From Magnolia sinica (lineage: Eukaryota > Streptophyta > Magnoliopsida > Magnoliales > Magnoliaceae), in NCBI RefSeq assembly GCF_029962835.1, contig NC_080584.1:83232862-83296861 (forward strand): 64,000 bases of DNA, read 5' to 3'. Shown here in pieces: positions 1 through 11,430 of this stretch. Under the pieces are notes generated by a model. The model did not search any database, had not been told where the DNA came from, and was given only the letters and a program-made list of their open reading frames with translations. Each line of letters begins with the position of its first letter. The stretch's first letter is position 1. A program made the translations under genes and the position numbers.

Positions 1-343
1 AATAAAATTGATCGTGAAGTAAATGAAATGAATGAAATTGACCACGAAGTGAATGAAATGAATTTTCGACCATCGACCTGATGGAATCTTGAAAAATAAC
101 AGAGTTGGTTGGCTAAAGTAGCTTCTCCTACCCCAAAATCATATAGGGTACGTCAGGTAACTAATTCTGGTTTAGAAGATATTCTTGTTAAATGAATAAA
201 GAAAGAAATGAAAAAAAGAGAGAAAATTTTTTTATATGCTTATATATACATATTTATATAAATATGTATTAGAGAATATTATAGGTAGAATAAAGTTCTT
301 CATGTAAAAAAATAAAAAATAAATATAAATATAAATTTTGCAT

Positions 344-500
344 AGACTGGCTACGGTTATAATTCGTAGCTATAGGTCCTTCGATATATCCCCGAGCTTT
401 CGATATTATTGAAAAAGTTTAGGACTGTCCCGCGAGTTTGCCCAAAAAATTGTAATTTTCAATACACTATGGCTACGGATTATAACCGTAGCTATACTGC
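344..500. repeat. Paired TGGCTACGG motifs, possible small MITE
   Basis: Two copies of a palindromic motif of about 26 bp, TGGCTACGGTTATAATTCG at 350 and TGGCTACGGATTATAACCG at 469, each ending GTAGCTATA, flank about 95 bp of unique sequence. This is the layout of a small MITE, but no target duplication was found. Confidence 0.4.
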
Positions 501-544
501 ACGGCCGCTGCACTCTATAGCTTTTTATTTTTTTAATGCTGTGT

Positions 545-1050
545 TGCTTATGTGGGTCCCATCATGAGGTCTGTGTTATATCCAAACCGTCCATCTATTT
601 GGCGTACTCATATTAAGTCTTGAGACAAAAAATAAGATAGATCTAACTATCAAGTGGACCACACTCTAAAAGACAGTGGGGAATTGAACGTCTACTATTG
701 AAACCCTTTTAGGGGTTACAAAAGTTTTGGATCATTATGAAAGTTGTTTTTCCTCTTCATCCAAGTCTTTGTGACCATATGAATGAACTTAGACGGGGAG
801 GATTTCTCACAAACAGCACGGTGGGCCCCCTAAAGGTTTCTAATGGTTGACGCTCATTCAACACTGTTTCCTGTAATGTGGTACACTTGAGATTTGGATA
901 TACCTCATTTTTGGTCTCATACCATAAAATAATCTGAAAAAGTATATGGACGGCATGGATGAAAATCATACATCATAGTGGGGCCCACAGACCACTGACC
1001 ATCCGCCATTGGCTGGTGGTAGGCGGAGTACCCAATCCCTTTATGTGAAA
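545..1050. mobile_element. Family A MITE, diverged copy
   Basis: Left arm with GTGGGTCCCATCATGAGG at 552-569, middle block CACTGTTTCCTGTAATGTGG, and right arm GGACGGCATGGATG...GTGGGGCCCACAGACC...CATTGGCTGGTGG. The right end GAGTACCCAATCCC is the family end; the left end is eroded and no target duplication is visible. Confidence 0.6.
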
Positions 1051-1467
1051 GGAGGGGTATTTTCTTCCAGAAATTCGGTCTCAGCACGTGCAGGTCTAAG
1101 TTGCAAAACAAAGTTTGTCTTCTTTAATAAAAACAGCTGGTTAAAAGGTCGGGTCCACAGTCCTAAATTTCTCCCGAAACTTCTCCAGCTCGCAAGAATA
1201 TTTTAATAGTGGACATTCAATTCCCACCCTGTGTTCCACTTAAGCCGTGGACCTGCCTATTTTTTTGGTTCATTTATTAAAACGATTAGAGAAAAGCGTT
1301 GAAAGGCATGGATAAAACACTTAATCCGTCCGGTCGGGGTTAGGACGCAATCCACGTCCTGCTGAGCCGCACCTAACCCGCACCCGTTCGAAAGGGACGC
1401 GGAATACCTGCGGAAAGAACTCCCAGGGAAGCAGATTGGATACTGAACGCTTCAGTAGCCAAAGTCC

Positions 1468-1626
1468 GGATCCTCTGTTATCAGGTTAACAGAGAATTCC
1501 TGATACCCTAATGCTCATTGGTCCACGTCACTACTCACTAAAAAAATAAAAATAATAAAAAACAGCTTCGGACGCCAAACCATTAGGGTAACAGGAATTC
1601 TCTGTTGACCTGATAACAGAGGATCC
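1468..1626. repeat. Short near-perfect foldback
   Basis: Arms 1468-1513 and 1581-1626 are inverted copies over 46 bp with two mismatches, separated by a 67-bp spacer; both outer ends read GGATCC. No target duplication was found. It may be a small MITE or a recent inverted duplication, and a transcript would form a stable hairpin. Confidence 0.8.
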
Positions 1627-2184
1627 CGACTCGTTTCCGCCGTGCACCCACTCCGCCGTGAAATCGGATTGTCATAATGAGAAAATTCAGTTGGGCTCAC
1701 TGTGAATATATGCGATTTATCCACACCTTCCACCTGTTTTTCCATCCAATTTTAGGCGTTGAGCGCAAAATGAAACTTATAAAAATCTCAAGTGGACCAT
1801 ACCACAGGAAACAGTGGAAATAATGATTTCCACCATTGAAACCTTTCCAGGCCCCACAGTGATGTTTATTTTTCATCCAAACTGTTCAAAGGATCAAAAA
1901 GCATGGATGAAGGTAAAAAAATAAATATAATCTTGATCCAAAACTTCTATAGCCCCCAAGAATTTTTCTATGGTATAAATTCAATTCACACTGTTTCCTT
2001 TAATGTGGTCCATTTTCGACTTTTATTTGTTTAGGTTTTGAGCTAAAGCCCTAAAATTATCTTATAAAATAGAAAAACAAATGGGATAAAATACATAAAT
2101 TACAGTGAACCCACAAAGTTTACTAAGTACATAATCTGCTTCCCTTGGCCACGTACCGGTAAACTCCACCTACTTACTTTTTTC

Positions 2185-2670
2185 TCAGGACGAGGAAGTT
2201 TCTGGAACTCAGGTGGAGCCCACTGTGATGTTTGTAAAAGTCCTCTCCTTCCATTCATTTTTTTTTAGTTCATTTTATGACATGATGCCAAAAATGAACC
2301 GTATCCAAAGCTAAAGTGGGCTGTACTATAGGAAAATGCAGTTAGGGAAATTCCTACGGTTAAAATCTACCTGGGTTCAACAGTGATGTTTACAGGCCAT
2401 CCGTGTTGTTAATAACTTCAACCCTACTGGGATGAACTAAAAATAAATAAAATATTAGCATGACTCAAAACTTCTGTGGCCCACAAATACTTCAACCGTG
2501 GACATTCAATTATCATGTTTTTGCCCACTTGGGCTCTGGAAACGGTTCATTTTTGGTTTCATGTTTTGAATTGAGCTAAAAAAACGGATGGACGGGTAAG
2601 ATTTCTTGCAAACATTACAGTAGGCCCCACCTAGGTTCTCAGCATAGGAACTTCGTGCGAAAGTCTTCGC
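2185..2670. mobile_element. Foldback MITE related to family A
   Basis: The left end reads GAAGTTTCTGGAACTCAGG and the right end, reversed, gives GAAGTTCCTATGCTGAGAACC. Each is followed by a TGGAGCCCACTGTGATGTTTG-type core, so the element is a palindrome about 480 bp long. The terminal sequence differs from family A although the core motif is shared. Confidence 0.5.
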
Positions 2671-3199
2671 CAGGAAATCGACGGCCTTTCTTTTTTCAAA
2701 TAAACATTTACTTGGCCAAGTGTGTTTATTGCCTAAACAGAAAAACATCCACTAACGGATCTCCGTTGGCAGAGCATTCAGTGTAAGGAAACGGCATTGG
2801 TATCCACCAATGCCATTTTGCCATGTGACTTCGGTAGCCTTTACGCTACTGAAGCGTTCAATATCCAATCCGCTCCCAACTTCTAGTGGCACTTATCACC
2901 AAGCTTATGAGAAATCCATCCTGTCCATCCATTTTACAAGATCATGTTCTAACGGATCCAAAACTCAAGTGAGCCAGACAAGAGGGAAAGATTGATCAGA
3001 GAAATTCCTGTCCCTGGGTATATGGTGATTTGTAAGGTCAAGCCTATCATGTTTGTATTACATTCGATCCTGCTGTCCATTTCTTTATACAGATCCAAAA
3101 CTCAAGTGGGCCTTACCACAGGAACAGTATACATAAACACACCCACTGTTGAAGCCTTCTTAGGGCCCACCGTGATGTTTAGATTCCATCCAACCTGTT

Positions 3200-3450
3200 C
3201 ATAAGGTGATTCCCACCTAGATGAAGGGAAAATACAAATAAAATCCTACAAAATTCTCCTGCAATGCCCATTTATGTTTCACTCATAAGGTGATTCCCAA
3301 CTAGATGAAGGGAAAATACAAATAAAAACCTACCAAAATCTCCTGCAATGCCACTTATGTTTCATTCATAAGATGATTCCCACCTAGATGAAGGGAAAAT
3401 ACAAATAAAATCTTACCAAAATCTCCTGCAATGCCCACTTATGTTTCAAC
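3200..3450. repeat. Three-unit tandem repeat, 83-84 bp
   Basis: Units start at 3200, 3284 and 3367 with CATAAGGTGATTCCCA and carry AGATGAAGGGAAAATAC and CTCCTGCAATGCC. The unit is an internal slice of the family A middle region, so the array arose by local expansion inside a MITE. Confidence 0.85.
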
Positions 3451-3720
3451 TGTAAGTGTTCAATCATCACTTGTGTGGCCCACTTAAGTTTTGGATCTCT
3501 CTCATGTTTGGGTTTATGTCATAAAATGATCTGATAAAACGATGGACGGAGTGGATATAACAAAAAAGATAAAAAAAAAAAATCATAGGGAGCCCCATGG
3601 GTTAAGGGGAGCCGTGTATCCCTTGATTACAGGAAAGTCGCATCATACAAGAAGGTTACGAGAGGACACGTGGCAGATGAGCAGTTGGATCTAGATAGTA
3701 CATCGTAGACGGACGGAATC

Positions 3721-4258
3721 GGAAACGGATTGGCTACTCCCCGTGACACCAGCCATTGGCTAGTGGTCGGTGATATGTGGGCCCCACCATGATGTATGTG
3801 TTTCATCCATGCCGTCCATCTATTTTTAGAGATCATTTTACAGTATAAATCCGAAAATTATGTATATCCAAATCTCAAGTGGACCACATTACAGGAAACA
3901 GTGTTGAATGAGGGTCGACCATTAAAAACATTTTGGGGGCCATAAAAGTTTTGGATCAAGCTGATCTATGTTTTTTCTCTTCATCTGGGACTGTATGACC
4001 TAACCAACAGCTTGGATGTCAAATAAACAGTATAGTGGGCCTTAGAAGGATTTTAATGGTGGATATGCAATCGCTATTTTTTTCATGTGGTGTGCTCCAC
4101 ATGAGATTTATATTCCTCTCATTTTTGTACTCAAGCCATGAAATGATCTTTAAAAATGGATGAAAGGAATGGATGAAACAAATACATCATGGTGGGCCCA
4201 CAGAGCACCGACCATCAGCCACGGAGCTGGTGGCAGGGTGAGTAGCCAATCCGTTCCC
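3721..4258. mobile_element. Mutator-type MITE, family A, copy 1 (538 bp)
   Basis: Ends are GGAAACGGATTGGC and GCCAATCCGTTCCC. A 9-bp target duplication with one mismatch flanks it (GACGGAATC at 3712-3720, GACGGGATC at 4259-4267). The two halves are long imperfect inverted repeats with the GTGGGCCCCACCATGATGTATG motif near each end, so the whole element can fold into a hairpin. It has no transposase. The 9-bp duplication is the mark of Mutator-like elements. Confidence 0.85.
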
Positions 4259-4985
4259 GACGGGATCCTCACAGCACCGGAATATCTACACCATCTTAGA
4301 AGCGTGTAGAACACTCAATATTTGTCTGTGTGTGATCAGGTCCGTTCATCATTGGTGTGCTCAGATCCTAGGCCCTAGCACCAAAAATCATCCATGTCCG
4401 AAAATTAGGTGGGCCACACCACAGGGAACAATGAGGATGAAACGCCAACCATAGGTTTATGTTGAAGGGCTACTATGATATGCATCTATCATCAAACCCG
4501 TTCATCAGGGGTGAATCACGGGGATGAAGTGAAGATACAAAAATCAGTCTGATCCAACACTCAGGTGGGCCACAACGCTTGAACTTGATATTTTTAGGAG
4601 CAATTTAACAATGTTCCTATTCATGCAGCCCATTGGAACTCTTATCAATCTGATCTTTTAAATGTACGGTCAGAGTAAGGAATCTCACCTGATGGACGGT
4701 TTAGATTTCACAGATACAACCTGGTGCGTGCCGCACAGAGCTTTCGTTCTTTACAGTGTGATTGGGTTCCATCCATCGTAGACAAATACAGACAACATCC
4801 AACAGGAACATATCACGGTCAGATCATCTGTTTCTGTTTTTTTTTTTCAACGTAGAGGACCCCACAAGATGTACGGCCTGGATTAATTGTCACAACTACC
4901 ACTTGTCAGGTAATGTGACAGGCACGTCTTCCTGATGGACGCAGATCGTCTGGTGAACCCAACGCCACGTAGCTATATGGTGCAA

Positions 4986-5524
4986 GGGAACAGATTGGCT
5001 ACTCCCCCTGACACCAGCCCCGTGGCTGGTGTTCGGTGGTCTGTAGGCCCCAACATGATGTGTGTGTTTCATCCATTCCGTTCATCCATTTTGAAAGTTC
5101 ATTTTAGCGCTTCATATGAAAAATAAGAGGATATAAATCTTAGGTGGACCACACCCCAGGAAAACAATAATGATTGGATATCCATCATTTAAATCCTCCT
5201 AAGGTCAAGTGTACTGTTTATCTGACATCCAATCTGTTGATTAGGTCATAAAGACCCAGATGAAGGGAAAAAACAAATATCAGCTTGATCCAATACTTTT
5301 ATGGCCCCCAAAAAGTTTTTAATGGTCTACGTTCATTCAACACTGTTTCCTTTAATGTGGTCCACATGAGATTGGGATATACCTCATTTTTTGTGTAATA
5401 CCTTAAAATGATCTATAAAAATAGATGGACGGCATGGATGAAACACATACATCATGGTGGGGCCCACAGACCACCGAACAGCAGCCATTGGCTGGTGGCA
5501 AGGGGGAGTAGCCAATCCGTTTCC
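4986..5524. mobile_element. Mutator-type MITE, family A, copy 2 (539 bp)
   Basis: Ends are GGGAACAGATTGGC and GCCAATCCGTTTCC. A perfect 9-bp duplication ATGGTGCAA lies at 4977-4985 and 5525-5533. The interior matches copy 1: TACTCCCC, ACACCAGCC, the GTAGGCCCC/GGGGCCCAC core, then a CCGTTCATCC or GATGGACGGCATGGATG arm, with AACACTGTTTCC in the middle. Length matches copy 1 to 1 bp. Confidence 0.9.
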
Positions 5525-5533
5525 ATGGTGCAA

Positions 5534-6210
5534 GGACTCTGTGGGGCCACTGCGATGTATTTTATCCACGCCGGCCATCCGTTTTGCCAACTGAAAGGAC
5601 TGTGGGGCCCACTGTGATGTATGTGTTTGATCCACGCCGTCCATCCATTTTGCCAACTGATTTTACAGTATGAGCCAAAAAATGACGTACATCCAATGCT
5701 CAAGTTGTCCACACTGTAAGAAACAGTGGAGATTGAATGTCTCGTGTTTTTCATTAGACTTCTTTTCATAAATAAAATGACAATCAATTTCTATATATTT
5801 GATTTTATTTATTTATTTATTTTTTAAAAAAAACAAAACTATGCTAAAAAAAAGTGTATATGCCACACAACCAGTGGATTAACATGATTCCACCTTACCC
5901 AAAACAGTGCGGCCCTTACTGTGGGGCCCACCTTGATGTATGTACTATGTATCCATGTCGTCCATCTGCTTTTCAGATCTTGTATGGCATTATCTCAAAA
6001 ATGAAGTAGATCCAACTATCAGGTGGACCATATCTTTTGATTAGGAAAGCAGCACATACAAGGGGGTAACGGCTGTTTATTTAAAAACACAGGACACTGC
6101 TAAAGGGAGGGGAGACAATGAAGTCTCTACTCCCTTAAATAGAGATTAAGGGATCTGATCTCAAATGGGAGAAAGATAGAGGAGAAGGAGAAGAAAAGGA
6201 AACAATACGG
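5534..6210. other. Family A MITE half-copies and spacer
   Basis: No gene is seen. A left-arm copy with GTGGGGCCCACTGTGATG starts at about 5596 and is cut at about 5760. A second arm with GTGGGGCCCACCTTGATG starts at about 5922. Between them is AT-rich sequence. Confidence 0.5.
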
Positions 6211-6435
6211 ATGTCACCTAAAATTAGAGTTAAATCAATTTATGATCATATAAAGGAAATAAAGCAACCCTTTCTACAATTTCAGCACGAATATATGGAA
6301 GATATGAATGGCGAAAGCGATTATGGAATTTTCATTAAAATGAAAAACGACAGATTCCACATTGAAATCTATGGTTGTTGTGTAGTTTTTGTCAAGATAA
6401 GAGCTTGCACAAGCATTACAAGTACTTTCTTATAG
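6211..6435 (+). CDS. Unrecognised small ORF, 74 codons
   Basis: An ORF starting MSPKIRVKSIYDHIKEIKQ and ending TSITSTFL, preceded by a purine-rich tract. I recognise no domain. The codon pattern is not diagnostic and the region is otherwise non-coding, so chance is likely; it could also be an eroded mobile-element fragment. Confidence 0.12.
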   Translation: MSPKIRVKSIYDHIKEIKQPFLQFQHEYMEDMNGESDYGIFIKMKNDRFHIEIYGCCVVFVKIRACTSITSTFL

Positions 6436-8303
6436 TGGCAGAGTGATTATTATTATTATTATTTCCTTTTATTTTCTTTAAATTAATTTAATATCATGTG
6501 ACCCAATGGCCCACCTATCAGATATTAAGCTAAGTTATTTTATAAAATTTTGCTATTTTGACACTTTTGATTTAAGTTCCTTAGAAAGTATTAGTTATTG
6601 TTATGTATCCCTACTTACCGAAATTAGGTTGTGTTACATGATGTAAATGAAATTTCATGATATTTGGTGCAGCCAAACACACACTTTGGTAAATTAGCTG
6701 CCTACAAGATTTTAGCATTAGTTTCTGCCTTTGGTTGATTCTTCTTCTAAAGTGAAATATAGCTGTTAGTTTCCTAGTTATGCTATAGAATGATTTTATT
6801 TTATTTTATTATTTTATTGTTTTAGTTTGTGGGTGAAATGCTAGTTTGAAATGTTCTTTAGGTGGTGCCGGTACCGAAGAAGATTTTATGTATTTCTTAT
6901 ACTTCATTATCAATCAACCTTGACTGACTTGTAGAATTTTAGGAGCATCTGGAATGTAAATTACCATGTATTTGCTCGGGCCTAAATCAAAGATATTGAA
7001 TAACTTTTGAAAACAAGATGGAAATGCTTGTGTAAGAAAGATGATAGGCTTGATAATGATATCTAACATCATTGGAATTAAGATGGGTATAGTCAAATGG
7101 AAAGAAGGAGAAGAAGTAGTAGATACTTTCTCCATGTAAAATCTTGATCATGGGAAACACATTTCCATAGAAACCATTGGTGCCAAATATAGAAAAATGT
7201 GATTTTGATTGATATTTTATTTTTTGTTTTTTGTATGGTAATGAAGTCTCTATCATGTCTGATATGAGTAGCTATGGACAATTCTAACCATTTGATCAGT
7301 TATAATGGAGTCATGAACTTTGTGATTTAATAAGACGATAGAAGCGATATCCAACATATGTGAGGGGTTTTAAGTCAATGGCACATTCTATGAGCTTGTC
7401 AACCTACAGTTTAGATTTTACCTGCTTTCTATCATGCATGCATGCTATACCACCCACTTTATGAGTAATAGTCTGCAACTTTTCTCCTTTCTCATTCTAT
7501 CTCTATGTGTAGCCCACATCCTTTTTCTCAAAATCTCTTTTCCAATCTCAATCTTTCTATCGCCCTTCCTCTCTCCATATCCATTGCCTATGCCATGCCC
7601 ACTACTCTCATTAGACCAAGAGCCAAAGAAAGACACTTGAACAACCACACTCAAACAAGACACGGAGACCAAAGACCAATGGTAGGCCATGGGCCCAAGA
7701 GATAACCCTCTTGCCAATTTCAATACAGCCAGCAGATCTTGGTATTTGGAGAGACAAGGTAGGTGGATCAAGTAAGATGGAACTCCTTTGAATTGAAAGC
7801 TCTCCCTTCGTGGCATGTTGTGGTCAGATGCCACTTCTTAAGGAGTGGGAATTCATTAGTGTCTTACTTCAAAAAGCATATGAACATACCCTCATCCAAA
7901 GTTATGAGTTGTAGAGTTGAGGAAGGCCCAAATGAATATCTTTTCTTTTCTATTCTGAGCCGGTTGAACCCGAGGGGTTATCGGAGATGAGGGGAGGAGG
8001 GGATCTCTGTATGGCAAGTGCACCGGACTTATTGGCAAGCCCTAGAGATACCTTGCTACAAACTGTTCTATGGTTTAGCTCCTTCCAAATCATATATATA
8101 CCGTCCAAAAAAATCAATGGGGAGGAAGAAATACAAGATTTAGATCCCTATTGTTGTCCATCACAAGAAAAGCACATCTAGATCTTCATGTTCGTGATTT
8201 GTAGTTCATTATGAAAAAAAATCACTTTTTGGATTCTTCAAATCCAAGGTAATTTCATTTTCAATTGAAAACCACCTCCAAATCAAATATCCATGGTTTT
8301 ATG

Positions 8304-8382
<79 letters not shown>

Positions 8383-9004
8383 AAAAAAAATTGCATTTTT
8401 ATTATTTATTTTTTCAAATTTCTTTTGCTTTTATGTTTTAGTGAAGGTTTTCATTTTACTCATAACAATGATTTGACCTTAGATCTAGATTTTTTAGACT
8501 ATCTTTAGTCTAAAAAAATACATTTTCTATTCTATAATAATTTTTCCGCTTTATGTTTCCTATAGCCTTAAAAAAATACATTTTCTATTCTATAATAAAT
8601 TTTCTGCATCATGTTTCCCAACTTATACATATTTATATTTTAATGATATTGCAAATTCACATATGAAAACAATGAATGGATTTCTAAACTTTAAAAAAAA
8701 ATAATAATAATAATAATAATAAAAACCTACAGCTGTTTATGTTGATGATATTGGATGATTACATGGGGAGAATGTTGGGGCATAAAATGCAATGATTGAC
8801 GAAGTCCCTTTTGGCAACTCCTTTCAATATCGATTCAGATATAACCATACAACATACAACTACTATTTTATTTCAATCAAGTTATCAATACATATTTGGA
8901 TCATAAATACTCTTGTAGGATTAAGATATCTGAAGTGAAAGAAACTTTAAGACAAAAAAGAAGGAAAAAAAAAAAAACAAACATGAAAGGCTCTCGAATC
9001 GGAT
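6436..9004. other. Intergenic stretch without recognised genes
   Basis: AT-rich DNA with only short ORFs that resemble nothing known to me. It contains the (AT)n array at 8306-8380 and an imperfect direct repeat at about 8512-8547 and 8568-8603 (AAAAAAATACATTTTCTATTC). Confidence 0.5.
8306..8380. repeat. (AT)n microsatellite
   Basis: About 75 bp of uninterrupted TA dinucleotides. Confidence 0.97.
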
Positions 9005-10434
9005 GGTATACTTTTTATTAGAAAGATTATACTTTTATTATTAAACAAAGGGGACGAAGCCAAAAGCGTTACAAATTTGACCAAGAAGAAGGAAAGGAAG
9101 AGCTTTCACCTATAACCTTTAAGGCTAGGGTCCATCCATTACATTCAATTTCGCCCTATTAAACACCTCCCATACCGGCCCCTTATTGTTCCGAAACAAT
9201 GATTTTTCCTTTCGTGAACCAAATGCCGGCCATCAAGGAAAGTCTCCAAATCCTCGCCATCTTACCCACACCTCCCATGCCAAGCCAAAAGGAGTTTCTT
9301 CATTGAACCCAACATTCCCCACAATACCTCAAACAAAACAAAAAAAAAAAAAAAACCCTAAATCTCCTTCACAAAAGGACAATGAATGAAGAGATGATTG
9401 ACTGGCTCTTCATTTTTCATACACATGACACGTGCATTTGGGAGCACCATCATCTTGGATGAAGGTTGTCTACCGTTAACACCTTGTTACTTCCTACTAA
9501 CTAGGCCAAAATTGCTATCTTGGGCGGGGCACCATAACGCCACATGAAAGTTGTAGGATGAATTTGACCTTTCAATGAAGACCCAATTAATAATTTATAT
9601 AGAGATTTGACCATACATCAATCGGTGTTCTCTTTGATCCACACCATGGCATCTACATCTCTAGCTGATGGTCTCACATTGCGTAGCATTTCTAGAAGTT
9701 TCACGGAGTCTTCCAATTCTTTATCCGACATATTCCTTCGGCATGGTAGAGCCTAGACCACCTCATCTCCTCATAAGGAAAAAAATTGCGCAACTGAAAC
9801 GTTCGCTTCAGCTGAGATTCTAGCTAACCTTGGAAAAAACACGTCCCACAATGCTTTGTGACCAACTAGATAGCCTCCCAAAATCGAATCCTTTCATCAT
9901 CTACCAATGAAAAACCCACCCCCTTCAAAAACTCTCCTCAAACTAGCCACTATCTTCCACAAATGCGAGGCCCTATAAAGAGCCGAATCCCTTGCCCCCC
10001 AAACCCCCTCCTGCATCCTCTACTTTTCTTTATGACCTCTTGCCAAAGATAGCCCTCGTACGAACCAAACCTCTATATACATTTTCCTAGGATAGTGGAG
10101 TTCATACTCTCCAATCTTTTTAAAACCAACTCATCCATCATACGATCTGCACACCTCTTCCCATTTCATAAGATGAAATTTGTGTTTCTCTATAGTTCCT
10201 TGCCATAAGAAATCCCTCTTAAGCCTTTCCAGCTTATTCAAAACTACTTTCAAACATCAAAAGAGTGACATAACATGGATCAAAAGATTGGACATTGCCA
10301 CCTTTATCAACGTTAGTCTTCCTCCCCCATAAAGGTGTCTACTCCTTCCATCTTGAAAGTTTTCTTTTAAATCATTCGATTACTTTATCCCACAAATACT
10401 TGGTTGCTTTCCCTATACACAATGCTAGCCTGAG

Positions 10435-10575
10435 GTAGTGATGCAGGACAATTAACCACTTGCTCTAAAAGCTCGAACTGATAGAGCATGGCGAATTAAT
10501 CCCTTTATCTCATAGCCCAGGTCCTACATCCCATGGATTAGGACCTCGGCCAAACCCCCCTTGTGGGCCCCACAT
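10435..10575 (-). repeat. SINE-like repeat, copy 1
   Basis: Shares about 130 bp with 11290-11420 (GACAATTAACCACTTGCTC, CTGATAGAGCATGGCGAA, ATCTCATAGCC). It lies inside the L1 element and is unrelated to LINE coding. See copy 2 for the promoter-like boxes. Confidence 0.5.
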
Positions 10576-10849
10576 GCACATCACATGAGTATCGCCTCAC
10601 ACGAGCCACCCGCCTCACAACATTTCCACAAACACCTGGACTGCACCTTCAAAATCCCACTGTTTGTAAAACAGAAGCAATGGTTTTACAGGCATTTTAT
10701 CAAACACCTTCTAAGCAACATAAAAACTAGGAAAAAAAAAGGATATTTGTTTCATGTACATACCTTCCTTGCCACCAGCTACACTTCATTGAGTCATTTC
10801 ATCAAACACTTGGTGAGCAACATCAATAGCAAAGTAACCGAGTCACCGA

Positions 10850-11046
10850 ACTAGTTCGATCCGAGTTCGATTTGAGCTGGATTCGATCCGAGTCGAGTCG
10901 AGCTGGGGCCAGCTCAAACTCATTTTCGAGCTAAAGAAATCAGCTCAACTCGGCTCGAACTAAGGTTCAAACTGAGTTGAATCGAGCTTTTTCGAGTCGA
11001 GTCGAGCGAGCTAACCGAGCTAGCTCGGTTCGTGTACACCCCTAGT
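10850..11046. mobile_element. Family D MITE fragment (GAGTCGAGTCGAG-rich)
   Basis: A run of GAGTCGAG and GAGCTCG-type words ends in CTCGGTTCGTGTACACCCCTAG, the same end type as the element at 13386-13875. It is inserted between the SINE-like repeats. Confidence 0.5.
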
Positions 11047-11219
11047 TAGGACCTCGACCAAACCCCCCTCGTGGGCCCCACTTCAAATGGGTTCCGCCTC
11101 ACACGAGCCACCCACCTCACACGGGTTGGGTTCGCCTCACACGAGCCACCCGCCTGACATAGGCCACTCACCCTGAGTGTGCCCTTGCATCCCACATGCC
11201 ACCCCACTCAAGCCCCGAG

Positions 11220-11430
11220 TGAAAATGCCCATGCATTAATCACCCCTGGTGAGGAGTTTCAAACATGAGACCTCCCGCTCTGATACTACTTTAATGCAAG
11301 ACAATTAACCACTTGCTCAAAAAGCTTGAACTGATAGAGCATGGCGAAACAATCCATTTATCTCATAGCCTAGGCCCTACATCCCACGGGTTATGACCTC
11401 GGCCGACCTCTCTCGTGGGCCCCACTTTAC
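11220..11430 (-). repeat. SINE-like repeat, copy 2
   Basis: On the minus strand this reads AGTGGTTAATTGTCTTGC, then TAGTATCAGAGCGGGAGG and GTTTGAAACTCC, the last resembling a pol III B box. This supports a tRNA-derived SINE, but the A box is unclear and no target duplication was seen. The flanks (11047-11220 and 11430-11545) hold degenerate CACACGAGCCACCC repeats. Confidence 0.4.

Noticed and set aside
5384-5787. Several ORFs of 69-111 codons on both strands
   Set aside because: They lie in the inverted arms of family A MITEs; the same peptide words (WMDGVDQTHTS, VRWSVGPTMM) recur wherever an arm occurs.
7445-7834. 129-codon minus-strand ORF
   Set aside because: No recognisable domain, mixed composition, overlapped by ORFs of similar length on the other strand, and no splice or UTR context.
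8293-8508. ORF with a long Tyr-Ile repeat
   Set aside because: Direct translation of the (AT)n microsatellite.
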